A DNA stretch of 64,000 bases, taken from the NCBI GenBank assembly GCA_023957315.1, contig JAMLHE010000015.1:1-64000 (forward strand). The letters are read 5' to 3'. The notes beneath the pieces are model-generated. The model did not search any database. It worked only from the letters and a program-made list of their open reading frames with translations, and was not told the origin of the DNA. Positions 44,659-52,061 of this stretch are shown here, piece by piece. Source of the stretch: Candidatus Kapaibacterium sp. GTDB taxonomy: Bacteria; Bacteroidota; Ignavibacteria; Kapaibacteriales; UBA2268. A program made the position numbers and the translations under genes. Positions within the stretch are counted from its first letter, which is position 1; every line of letters starts with the position of its first letter.

Positions 44659-45889
44659 AATCGAAATAATGGCACCTGTTGGCTCTTTCGAGTCGCTGGC
44701 AGTGGCAATCCAAGCCGGAGCGGACTCAGTCTATTTCGGGATTGATAAATTGAATATGCGAGCTCGCTCATCGGTCAACTTTACTTTTGCAGATTTGAAG
44801 CTAATTCGTGAACGTTGCCAGGAAAATGGAATCAGAACTTATTTAACACTAAATACTGAAATTTACCAAGATGATTTATCACTAATGCGAGAAATTGTCA
44901 ATCAAGCCAAAGAAAATGAGATTGACGCTGTGATAGCATCTGATATAGCGGTAATTCAATATGCAAATTCAATTGAGCAAAAAATTCATATTTCGACACA
45001 ACTGAATATCGCCAATTATACGGCTGTCGAATTTTGGGCAAAGTTTGCAGATGTAATGGTTTTGGCGAGAGAATTGAACTTAGACCAAGTGGCGGAAATT
45101 TCAAAGCAAATTGAAATAAACCAACTTTGCGGACCATCTGGAAATCTGATTCGGGTCGAAATTTTTGCTCACGGAGCCTTATGTATGGCAGTTTCCGGCA
45201 AATGTTATTTGAGTTTGCACGAGTTCAACAAATCGGCAAATCGGGGCTCGTGCTACCAAACATGCCGTCGTGGCTATGTTGTAACGGACAAAGAAACGGG
45301 ATACGAGCTTGAAGTTGATAATCAATATATCATGTCGCCAAAAGACTTGAAAACGATTCACTTTTTGGATAAGATTATTGATGCGGGTGTGAGTGTACTG
45401 AAAATTGAGGGTCGTGGCAGGTCGGCTGATTATGTCAAAACCGTTGCCGAATGTTACAAAGAAGCTGTGACAGCAATCTCCGAAGGTACTTACACACCGG
45501 AAAAAATCGCTGACTGGGAAGCTCGACTGTCTCGAGTCTTTAATCGCGGCTTTTGGGATGGATACTATTTGGGGCAAAAATTAGGCGAATGGAGCAGCAA
45601 ATACGGTTCGCAAGCTACAACAAAAAAGGTTTACATCGGTGATGTAACAAATTATTTTTCAAAAATTGAAGTCGCAGAGTTTCGGATTCGTGCCGGTGAC
45701 TTGGCATTAGGCGAACAAATTATGGTCGTTGGACCAACTTCGGGTATATGGGAATCCACAGTCAGCGAATTGCGTGACGGGCAAGGCAATATGGAAGTTG
45801 CAAGAAAAGGCATGGTGGTTTCGATTCCGGTCGGGCAGCGCCTCAGAAAAGCTGATAAATTATACAAAATTGTCGAAAGCGAAAACTAA
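44648..45889 (+). CDS. U32-family protein, probably tRNA uridine-34 hydroxylation (TrhP-like)
   Basis: A 413-residue U32 protein. The opening IEIMAPVGSFESLAVAIQAG and the four-Cys stretch (LCMAVSGKC then GSCYQTCR, residues ~178-203) are diagnostic; the Cys likely hold an iron-sulfur cluster. KTIHFLDKIIDAGVSVLKIE and the C-terminal beta domain complete it. Relatives TrhP and RlhA hydroxylate tRNA U34 and 23S rRNA C2501 using prephenate-derived cofactor; older peptidase annotations are doubtful. RlhA-like function cannot be excluded. It overlaps the flippase gene by 11 bp. Confidence 0.85.
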   Translation: MQNKIEIMAPVGSFESLAVAIQAGADSVYFGIDKLNMRARSSVNFTFADLKLIRERCQENGIRTYLTLNTEIYQDDLSLMREIVNQAKENEIDAVIASDIAVIQYANSIEQKIHISTQLNIANYTAVEFWAKFADVMVLARELNLDQVAEISKQIEINQLCGPSGNLIRVEIFAHGALCMAVSGKCYLSLHEFNKSANRGSCYQTCRRGYVVTDKETGYELEVDNQYIMSPKDLKTIHFLDKIIDAGVSVLKIEGRGRSADYVKTVAECYKEAVTAISEGTYTPEKIADWEARLSRVFNRGFWDGYYLGQKLGEWSSKYGSQATTKKVYIGDVTNYFSKIEVAEFRIRAGDLALGEQIMVVGPTSGIWESTVSELRDGQGNMEVARKGMVVSIPVGQRLRKADKLYKIVESEN

Positions 45890-46368
45890 TATATCACCGG
45901 TGTGACCGAACTGATTGCCACATAGGAATTATATGTGTTGTAAATTTTGAAAAACCCATCTTCGAGCGTCACATCAATCACTATCCTCATCGTGTCCTTC
46001 TCGCCGATATAAGCAAAAGTGCCTTTGTAAATCCAAGGTTTAGTCGGTGATTTCTCGCTGACCATAATCCCCGAAACAGGCTTGATGTCCGTTATCTTGC
46101 CGAATTTCGTTAAATTGGAATCTTGTGCAGCTAAATACCGAGCAGTCGTATACTTGCGTTTATAATCAATCGAAGTATATTGGGAGTATGCTTGTTCGAA
46201 TTCACCATTGCCGATGAGATTGACATATGGTTTGATAAGCTCGTCCATCACCTTTGGCATTACGATGTCTTCGCCATCTCGAAAATTCTTATAAGCAATT
46301 ATACTAAATACAATTACGATTGCCAAAACCCCGAATACAGGAGCATAAGATTTGAATTTACTTTTCAT
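45886..46368 (-). CDS. Membrane-anchored protein, unknown function
   Basis: A 160-residue protein with one N-terminal membrane helix (~10-26, VFGVLAIVIVFSIIAY) and an extracytoplasmic domain of about 110 residues. The domain has a helical start (PYVNLIGNGEFEQAYSQYTS) and a beta sheet (WIYKGTFAYIGEKDTMRIV, DGFFKIYNTYNSYVA), resembling a cystatin/NTF2-like fold as in DUF4878/DUF3887 proteins. No activity is known. Its stop overlaps that of the U32 gene by 4 bp. Confidence 0.68.
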   Translation of the reverse strand: MKSKFKSYAPVFGVLAIVIVFSIIAYKNFRDGEDIVMPKVMDELIKPYVNLIGNGEFEQAYSQYTSIDYKRKYTTARYLAAQDSNLTKFGKITDIKPVSGIMVSEKSPTKPWIYKGTFAYIGEKDTMRIVIDVTLEDGFFKIYNTYNSYVAISSVTPVIY

Positions 46369-46568
46369 TAATTTTTCTCAATTTATAAATTTTGATACTA
46401 AGACTATATTTATGTTTTCTTATTGCATTATTTTAGTCAATACTATAACTAAAAAATCGTATTTATTCACACGCTTTTCACAATAAATCGTTTTTTTATT
46501 CTATGGAATTACTTAATTTTGTATATGGAATTATTACATTTTTTTAATAGAACTTTATTGAGGATTTC

Positions 46569-48128
46569 ATGGCTATAGAAGAAAAAATCAAAGAATTGAT
46601 GGCATTAAGGGAAAAAGCGAGGCTTGGTGGTGGAGAAAAAAGGATTGAAGCGCAGCACAAAAAGGGTAAATACACTGCAAGAGAAAGAATCGAAAAATTG
46701 TTGGACGAAGGAAGTTTCGAGGAATTCGACATGTTCGTGTCGAGTAAACCGACTGATTTCGGCAGCGACGTCGAAGAGTATCTTTCAGATGGTGTTGTAA
46801 CCGGTTACGGGACAATTGACGGCAGGCTCGTTTTTATTTTTTCGCAAGATTTCACAATTTTTGGAGGTTCGCTATCCGAAATGTTTGCACAAAAAATATG
46901 CAAAGTAATGGACAAAGCGATGAAAGTCGGCGCTCCGGTAATTGGTATCAACGATTCAGGTGGTGCACGGATTCAAGAAGGTGTGAAAAGTCTTGGTGGA
47001 TATGCCGAAATTTTCCAACGTAATATTATGGCTTCGGGTGTGGTACCGCAAATTTCTGCTGTATTCGGACCCTGTGCCGGTGGTGCGGTTTATTCTCCGG
47101 CATTGACTGATTTTACAATCATGAGCCAAGGTACAAGCTATATGTTTGTGACAGGTCCAAAAGTCGTAAAGACCGTGACGAACGAAGATGTGACTGTCGA
47201 AGAGCTTGGCGGCGCAAGAGTGCACGGAACAAAATCCGGCGTAACTCACTTCGTTGCCGATAGCGAAGACGAAGGGCTCTTGCTTATTCGCAAATTATTG
47301 AGCTATTTGCCACAAAATAACCACGAAGACCCACCGATATATGTTTGTTCGGACCCAATTGACAGACTCGAAAATAATTTGAATTATATTGTGCCTGATA
47401 ATCCGAATAAGCCTTACGACGTTAAAGATGTAATTCACACTATTGCCGATGACGAAGAATTTCTCGAAATCCATCGCCATTATGCCCAAAACATAGTAAT
47501 CGGATTCTCTAAATTCAACGGAACTCCTGTGGGAATAGTTGCCAATCAACCCAATTACTTAGCAGGTGTGCTCGATATTAATGCTTCACGCAAAGCTGCA
47601 CGCTTCGTGCGTTTTTGTGATGCTTTTAATATTCCGATTCTAACTTTAGTAGATGTGCCCGGATTTTTGCCCGGAACAGCACAAGAGTACGGTGGCATAA
47701 TCATTCACGGTGCGAAATTATTGTTCGCTTATGGCGAAGCAACTGTACCCAAAGTTACGGTTATTCTCCGCAAGGCTTATGGTGGCGCTTACGATGTAAT
47801 GAGTTCGAAGCATTTACGCGGCGACATTAATTACGCTTGGCCCTCAGCCGAAATCGCTGTAATGGGACCCAAAGGCGCTATCGAAGTATTGTACCAAAAG
47901 GAAATGAGTGCAATTGAAAATCCGGAAGATAGAGCAAAATTCTTTGCAGAAAAAGAACAAGAATATCGCGAAAAATTTGCGAACCCTTACGTAGCAGCGA
48001 AACACGGATACATTGACGACGTTATCGAACCGAGAAATACAAGATTTAGAGTAATCAGAGCGCTGCAAATGCTGTCATCGAAAAAAGATACAAATCCGCT
48101 CAAAAAACATGATAATATACCATTGTAA
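46569..48128 (+). CDS. mmdA: Methylmalonyl-CoA decarboxylase, carboxyltransferase alpha subunit
   Basis: A 519-residue acyl-CoA carboxyltransferase. N-terminal [20 protein letters not shown], oxyanion-hole regions [19 protein letters not shown] and [20 protein letters not shown], and C-terminal [15 protein letters not shown] and [15 protein letters not shown] are clear. The downstream genes for an OadG-like subunit, a biotin carrier and the Na+-pump beta subunit identify the complex as a sodium-pumping methylmalonyl-CoA decarboxylase, which moves CO2 from methylmalonyl-CoA to biotin and yields propionyl-CoA. Propionyl-CoA carboxylase is the alternative for the alpha subunit alone. GAGG precedes the ATG. 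Confidence 0.93.
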   Translation: MAIEEKIKELMALREKARLGGGEKRIEAQHKKGKYTARERIEKLLDEGSFEEFDMFVSSKPTDFGSDVEEYLSDGVVTGYGTIDGRLVFIFSQDFTIFGGSLSEMFAQKICKVMDKAMKVGAPVIGINDSGGARIQEGVKSLGGYAEIFQRNIMASGVVPQISAVFGPCAGGAVYSPALTDFTIMSQGTSYMFVTGPKVVKTVTNEDVTVEELGGARVHGTKSGVTHFVADSEDEGLLLIRKLLSYLPQNNHEDPPIYVCSDPIDRLENNLNYIVPDNPNKPYDVKDVIHTIADDEEFLEIHRHYAQNIVIGFSKFNGTPVGIVANQPNYLAGVLDINASRKAARFVRFCDAFNIPILTLVDVPGFLPGTAQEYGGIIIHGAKLLFAYGEATVPKVTVILRKAYGGAYDVMSSKHLRGDINYAWPSAEIAVMGPKGAIEVLYQKEMSAIENPEDRAKFFAEKEQEYREKFANPYVAAKHGYIDDVIEPRNTRFRVIRALQMLSSKKDTNPLKKHDNIPL

Positions 48129-48146
48129 TAATGAGGGATAAACAAA

Positions 48147-48578
48147 ATGATAAATGAAACTTATAATTTGCTTTCCGGCGTGTTGATGCAAACTTCGCCA
48201 CCGCCCATTACATCTCTCAAATTTGATTTGCAAAATCAATGGATGGATGATGCTATGGGAATGTCAGTAGTTGGAATGTTGGTCGTGTTTTCAGCTTTGC
48301 TTATTCTTGCTTCTGTAGTTTTTAATATTCCTAAAGTTATAAATTTAGTACAAAGAAAGAAATCGAAAACTAAGGGTGTTGAAAAAACTGAAACAAAAGA
48401 AATTGCAGTTTCCGGCGAAATTAACGCTGCCATTGCTATGGCATTGAGCCTTTATTTCGGCGAAATTCACGACGACGAAGCTGCTATACTTACTATAAAA
48501 AAAGCTCCCAGACCATACTCGCCTTGGAGCTCGAAGATATTTAGTTTAAGAGATATTTATAATAATTACCGGGTCTAA
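48147..48578 (+). CDS. OadG-like small membrane subunit of the decarboxylase
   Basis: A 143-residue protein. One membrane helix (~38-60, MGMSVVGMLVVFSALLILAS) is followed by a basic Lys-rich stretch (QRKKSKTKGVEKTETK) and a C-terminal segment (EINAAIAMALSLYFGEIHDDE, APRPYSPWSSKIFSLRD). The ALSLYF and PWS...R pattern is typical of the gamma/delta subunit that tethers alpha and beta subunits in oxaloacetate and methylmalonyl-CoA decarboxylases. Position in the operon, between alpha and the biotin carrier, supports this. Confidence 0.87.
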   Translation: MINETYNLLSGVLMQTSPPPITSLKFDLQNQWMDDAMGMSVVGMLVVFSALLILASVVFNIPKVINLVQRKKSKTKGVEKTETKEIAVSGEINAAIAMALSLYFGEIHDDEAAILTIKKAPRPYSPWSSKIFSLRDIYNNYRV

Positions 48579-48580
48579 TC

Positions 48581-49021
48581 ATGAAAAAATTTGAATTCTC
48601 AATACACGGAAACAAATATGGTGTTGATATTATTAACGTCGAAGACAACATAGCTGAAATTGAAGTTAATGGTACAATTTACAAAGTTGATATTCATACT
48701 CAACAAAAAATCACGAAAACTCCTACATTGACACGTGCTACTGCGCCGCCTAATTATAATCCGGGTCAAAAAACCAACAAACCTACCGATAAAAAAGGTG
48801 TTGGTGTTATCAAAGCACCCTTGCCGGGAACTATTCTCGAAATCAAAAAACGCCAGGGCGATACTGTCCAAGTTGGCGAAACAATATTAGTAATGGAAGC
48901 CATGAAAATGGAAAACGACATCAAAGCCGATAATAGCGGTGTTATCGTTTCAATCAAAGTCAACGTTAATGATTCGGTGCTCGAAGGAGACCTTTTGATT
49001 GAAATCGGGAGTGGCGACTGA
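48581..49021 (+). CDS. mmdC: Biotin carboxyl carrier subunit of the decarboxylase
   Basis: A 146-residue protein. The C-terminal ~70 residues are a biotinyl domain (GVIKAPLPGTILEIKKRQGD, ETILVMEAMKMENDIKAD, DSVLEGDLLIEIGSGD) with the biotinylated Lys in EAMKMEN. The N-terminal ~55 residues form a separate small beta domain (KFEFSIHGNKYGVDII, AEIEVNGTIYKVD), joined by a Pro/Thr/Lys linker. The biotin swings between the alpha carboxyltransferase and the beta Na+ pump. The stop overlaps the next start (TGATG). Confidence 0.95.
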   Translation: MKKFEFSIHGNKYGVDIINVEDNIAEIEVNGTIYKVDIHTQQKITKTPTLTRATAPPNYNPGQKTNKPTDKKGVGVIKAPLPGTILEIKKRQGDTVQVGETILVMEAMKMENDIKADNSGVIVSIKVNVNDSVLEGDLLIEIGSGD

Positions 49022-50169
49022 TGGAAGGTGTAATGCATTTTATGGAGCTCTCGGGTTTTGCTAACGTTACCTGGGGACACCTTATCATGATTATGGTAGG
49101 GTTGATTTTTATTTATTTGGCGATTACAAAAGATTACGAACCCCTTCTGCTCGTGCCGATTGGATTTGGTATCCTAATCGGAAATATCCCGTTTCTGGAA
49201 AATATGGGGATGCAAATCGGGATTTACGAAGACGGCAGCGTAATGAATATGCTGTATTACGGCGTGCTCAAAGGGCTTTATCCGCCCTTGATATTTCTCG
49301 GAATTGGAGCGATGACCGACTTTTCCACACTGCTCTCTAATCCCAGACTGATGGTGTTGGGTGCAGCGGCTCAAATCGGTATATTTCTGACATTTTTGAC
49401 TGCATTAGCACTCGGATTTACGCTCAACCAAGCCGCTGCCATCGGTATTATCGGTGGTGCTGACGGTCCTACGGCGATATTCTTGTCATCGCGATTGGCG
49501 CCCGAACTCATCGGAGCGATTGCAATAGCAGCTTATTCGTATATGGCATTGGTGCCCGTGATTCAACCACCGATTATCAAATTATTGACATCGAAAGAAG
49601 AACGACAAATCAAAATGAAACCGCCACGTGCAGTTTCCAAGACTGAAAAAATGATATTCCCAATCGTCGGATTATTGCTCACAACATTTATTTCTCCCGG
49701 TGCATTGCCATTGCTTGGGATGCTATTCTTTGGCAATTTGCTCAAGGAATCCGGCGTCACAAAACGATTGGCAGACACCGCAAGCAAGCAATTGATTGAC
49801 ATCGTGACGATTTTACTAGGTGTAACAGTCGGGGCATCTACACAAGCGACTACTTTTTTGACACCGCAATCAATTCTGATTTTCGGGCTTGGAGCGGTCT
49901 CATTCATGGTTGCAACGGCAGGTGGTGTATTATTCGCCAAATTCATGAACTTATTCCTGAAGGGCGACGACAAACTCAACCCAATGATTGGAGCGGCAGG
50001 TGTATCGGCAGTGCCCGATAGCGCCCGCGTAGTCCATCAATTGGGACAAAAGGAAGACAAATCCAACTACTTGCTGATGCACGCAATGGCGCCAAACGTC
50101 TCCGGTGTAATCGGCTCGGCAGTTGCCGCGGGTATTTTGCTCAGCTACCTGATGAAAGTGGGCTGGTAA
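49021..50169 (+). CDS. mmdB: Sodium-pumping decarboxylase beta subunit
   Basis: A 382-residue membrane protein with about ten helices. Family motifs: GFGILIGNIPF, LKGLYPPLIFLGIGAMTDFS, LGFTLNQAAAIGIIGGADGP with the ion-binding Asp, TAIFLSSRLAPELIGAIAIA, SYMALVPVIQPPIIKLLT and GVSAVPDSARVV. It decarboxylates carboxybiotin and couples this to Na+ export, giving the cell a sodium gradient from propionate-forming fermentation or from succinate catabolism. Last gene of the operon; a palindromic repeat element starts 8 bp after its stop. Confidence 0.96.
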   Translation: MEGVMHFMELSGFANVTWGHLIMIMVGLIFIYLAITKDYEPLLLVPIGFGILIGNIPFLENMGMQIGIYEDGSVMNMLYYGVLKGLYPPLIFLGIGAMTDFSTLLSNPRLMVLGAAAQIGIFLTFLTALALGFTLNQAAAIGIIGGADGPTAIFLSSRLAPELIGAIAIAAYSYMALVPVIQPPIIKLLTSKEERQIKMKPPRAVSKTEKMIFPIVGLLLTTFISPGALPLLGMLFFGNLLKESGVTKRLADTASKQLIDIVTILLGVTVGASTQATTFLTPQSILIFGLGAVSFMVATAGGVLFAKFMNLFLKGDDKLNPMIGAAGVSAVPDSARVVHQLGQKEDKSNYLLMHAMAPNVSGVIGSAVAAGILLSYLMKVGW

Positions 50170-50176
50170 GAAACTT

Positions 50177-50276
50177 GTTCCGTCAGTTGTTACAAAAACG
50201 GGACAGAGAACAAAAACGGGACAGAGAACAATTTTCGAGACAGAGAACAAAGACGTGATAGAACAACTGACGGGAC
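50177..50276 (+). repeat. ~100-bp palindromic tandem element, copy 1 (left border of defence-like island)
   Basis: Ends GTTCCGTCAGTTGTT and AACAACTGACGGGAC are inverted repeats (14 of 15 paired). The interior is three to four head-to-tail units of about 17 bases, ACGGGACAGAGAACAAA and variants. Copies 2 (55088-55186) and 3 (55538-55636) have the same orientation and nearly the same length. No coding capacity. Confidence 0.9.
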
Positions 50277-50340
50277 AGAAGGAATTTGACATAATATTTA
50301 ATCGGGTGGCATGAATTTGCAACCCGATTTTTGTTTGTTT

Positions 50341-51081
50341 TTAAGCCGTTTTAGTGTTGGAGATTGTGACGCTTCTCGGCATGGCATCATAAGTAACGCC
50401 ATCAATCATTCTTCCGCTTTTTTTCTTATTTGTACCGCCCCATTGTTTGAAGTAAAAGGCAACGCCCAGATTATCGCATTGTTGCTTAATGTCGAGCACC
50501 CATTCTTTGTCTATTGGGCGAGGAGTTCGTCCGCTTTCGCCACCTGTAATTACCCAATCAATTCCGCTAAGATTCATATTGGGAATAGCACTAATCAAGG
50601 GTTCGCAGGAGAGAAATTTGACATGTGCTCCGGTTCGTCTCAAAAAATCTATTCTTTTGGTAACTTTGGAACTTTCTACCGTTACACCCATCCACAAATT
50701 CTCAGACCAATTCAGCAATCCCGCACTGTCATATTTATATAGAACATCTGCTCGTTTGGTCAGAACCTGAAAAACATGTTGCGGATTGTCGTTGATGACC
50801 TTGAAAATTTTTTGAATGAATTCAATCGGAACGTCTTTATGAAAGATATCGCTCATCGAATTAACGAATACCACTCTGGGTTTCTTCCAAGTATATGGCT
50901 CATCAAGCGTATCCGGGTGAATAGTCAGCTTGAAACCATCGGCATACTTGGGTTGCCCCATAGCTTGCAACCTTCTTGCCATAATTTCTGCGTAGCAGAA
51001 TCGGCAGCCGGAAGAAATTTTCGTACACCCCGTAATCGGGTTCCATGTACTCTCTGTCCATTCAATTCTTGATTTTGACAT
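50341..51081 (-). CDS. DUF5131 / phage Gp37-Gp68 family three-Cys-motif protein
   Basis: A 246-residue protein. NPITGCTKISSGCRFCYAE (Cys19, Cys26, Cys29; C-x6-C-x2-C) is the family's three-Cys motif and resembles a radical-SAM-type iron-sulfur binding loop. Other family blocks are VNSMSDIFHKDVP, VLTKRADVLYKYD, LWMGVTVESSKVTKRIDFLR, FLSCEPLI, IDWVITGGESGRTPRP and FYFKQWGG. Activity has not been established. It starts 2 bp after the stop of a TcmP gene, the known genomic partner of this family, and lies in an island with a type IIG restriction enzyme. A role in nucleic-acid processing or defence is inference. Confidence 0.93.
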   Translation of the reverse strand: MSKSRIEWTESTWNPITGCTKISSGCRFCYAEIMARRLQAMGQPKYADGFKLTIHPDTLDEPYTWKKPRVVFVNSMSDIFHKDVPIEFIQKIFKVINDNPQHVFQVLTKRADVLYKYDSAGLLNWSENLWMGVTVESSKVTKRIDFLRRTGAHVKFLSCEPLISAIPNMNLSGIDWVITGGESGRTPRPIDKEWVLDIKQQCDNLGVAFYFKQWGGTNKKKSGRMIDGVTYDAMPRSVTISNTKTA

Positions 51082-51083
51082 GA

Positions 51084-51986
51084 TTAAATCGCCTTTATTA
51101 TTTCATTAGCTATTTTAATTGCAGTTTGATTATTTGATGCAAAAACAAAATGATATATTGGCAGACCACGGGTATTTTTCAGAACTAATGGTTTATCGGA
51201 GACATGCTCCCAAATCGAACGGAGTCTTTTTATGTATAATTCAGCAATACGTTCAATTGGTTTTGAAATTTTTGTGATGATTTCCTCATCGCCAAATAAG
51301 GTTATTGCTGTTTCCCCTCTATAAAAGTGTTCTTTTATTTCATTTTCATTTAAACCGAGAAATGATTGTAATTTCTCTAAATATTTCAAAGTGCCATTTC
51401 TATCTAACAGTCTGTTTACAATCACTCCTGTTGGAATCAATATCCAAATATCAGACCGAGTATTTTTAAGATTTTCAATAGAATTCCAATTGATTTGCAT
51501 TCCAAATGGATCAAGAAAAATAAGTGATGCATAAACATTAGGTTTATCCTTCATTATTCGAGAAAGTTTATCTAAATTTGCATTACATTCGCCTTTACGA
51601 AATACTAATTTTATATTTTTCTCTTCTCCGTAATGGGAAATTTTTTGTTTTAGATTCTCTAATGATACCTTATTGTTATCTATAAAATAATAATAATCAA
51701 AAGCAAGATTATCAGGTAATGTCAAAACTCTCTCTGCAGCACCTTTGTAACCTGCTTCTTCTTCCTGAGTAAACAAGAGTGATTCATATAGTTCAGTTGA
51801 TGTTATATTTCTATCACCACTGCCAGCAAAACCATCGAAATAAATTGTTTTCCAATGCCTTTGATTGTTCATTATTTTCAGATAAGCACTTACATACTTT
51901 GCAAATGCGTCCAACTTTCTTGTTGTCCAACTGCCTCCCCAATCTCCATTCATTGGTTCGTTTAACATTTTGTTATTCCAAGTCAT
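51084..51986 (-). CDS. tcmP: Three-Cys-motif partner protein TcmP
   Basis: A 300-residue protein with TcmP features: WTTRKLDAFAKYVSAYLKIM near the start, a motif-I-like YFDGFAGSG (49-57), an acidic YFIDNN at ~100-105 and a motif-IV-like FLDPFG (157-162). These resemble a Rossmann SAM-methyltransferase fold, with DPFG in place of the DPPY/NPPY of DNA amino-methyltransferases. Substrate unknown. It is cotranscribed with the DUF5131 gene (2-bp gap). Its promoter region (52008-52045) is nearly identical to that of the restriction enzyme gene upstream. The gene is more AT-rich than its neighbours, in line with horizontal transfer. Confidence 0.92.
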   Translation of the reverse strand: MTWNNKMLNEPMNGDWGGSWTTRKLDAFAKYVSAYLKIMNNQRHWKTIYFDGFAGSGDRNITSTELYESLLFTQEEEAGYKGAAERVLTLPDNLAFDYYYFIDNNKVSLENLKQKISHYGEEKNIKLVFRKGECNANLDKLSRIMKDKPNVYASLIFLDPFGMQINWNSIENLKNTRSDIWILIPTGVIVNRLLDRNGTLKYLEKLQSFLGLNENEIKEHFYRGETAITLFGDEEIITKISKPIERIAELYIKRLRSIWEHVSDKPLVLKNTRGLPIYHFVFASNNQTAIKIANEIIKAI

Positions 51987-52007
51987 AAAAATTTACCATA
52001 ATATTTT

Positions 52008-52045
52008 TTACAAATATATCATTTTTAACGAAATAGTGTGTCATT
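52008..52045 (-). promoter_or_regulatory. Promoter element of tcmP, twin of the restriction gene's promoter
   Basis: On the minus strand a TATATTTG (-7 type, TAnnTTTG) is preceded by a 26-base block that differs by one base from 55055-55080. Over 38 bases 34 match the sequence at 55043-55080, at equal internal spacing. It lies 21 bases upstream of the tcmP start. Confidence 0.65.
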
Positions 52046-52061
52046 GCAAATTTTTTTCCTT

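Noticed and set aside
46569..50169. Oxaloacetate decarboxylase as the identity of the Na+ pump
   Set aside because: The alpha subunit is an acyl-CoA carboxyltransferase, not a pyruvate-carboxylase-like OadA, so methylmalonyl-CoA decarboxylase fits better.
50489..51072. Plus-strand ORFs over the DUF5131 gene
   Set aside because: Shadows of the minus-strand gene; the minus frame carries the conserved three-Cys motif and family blocks.
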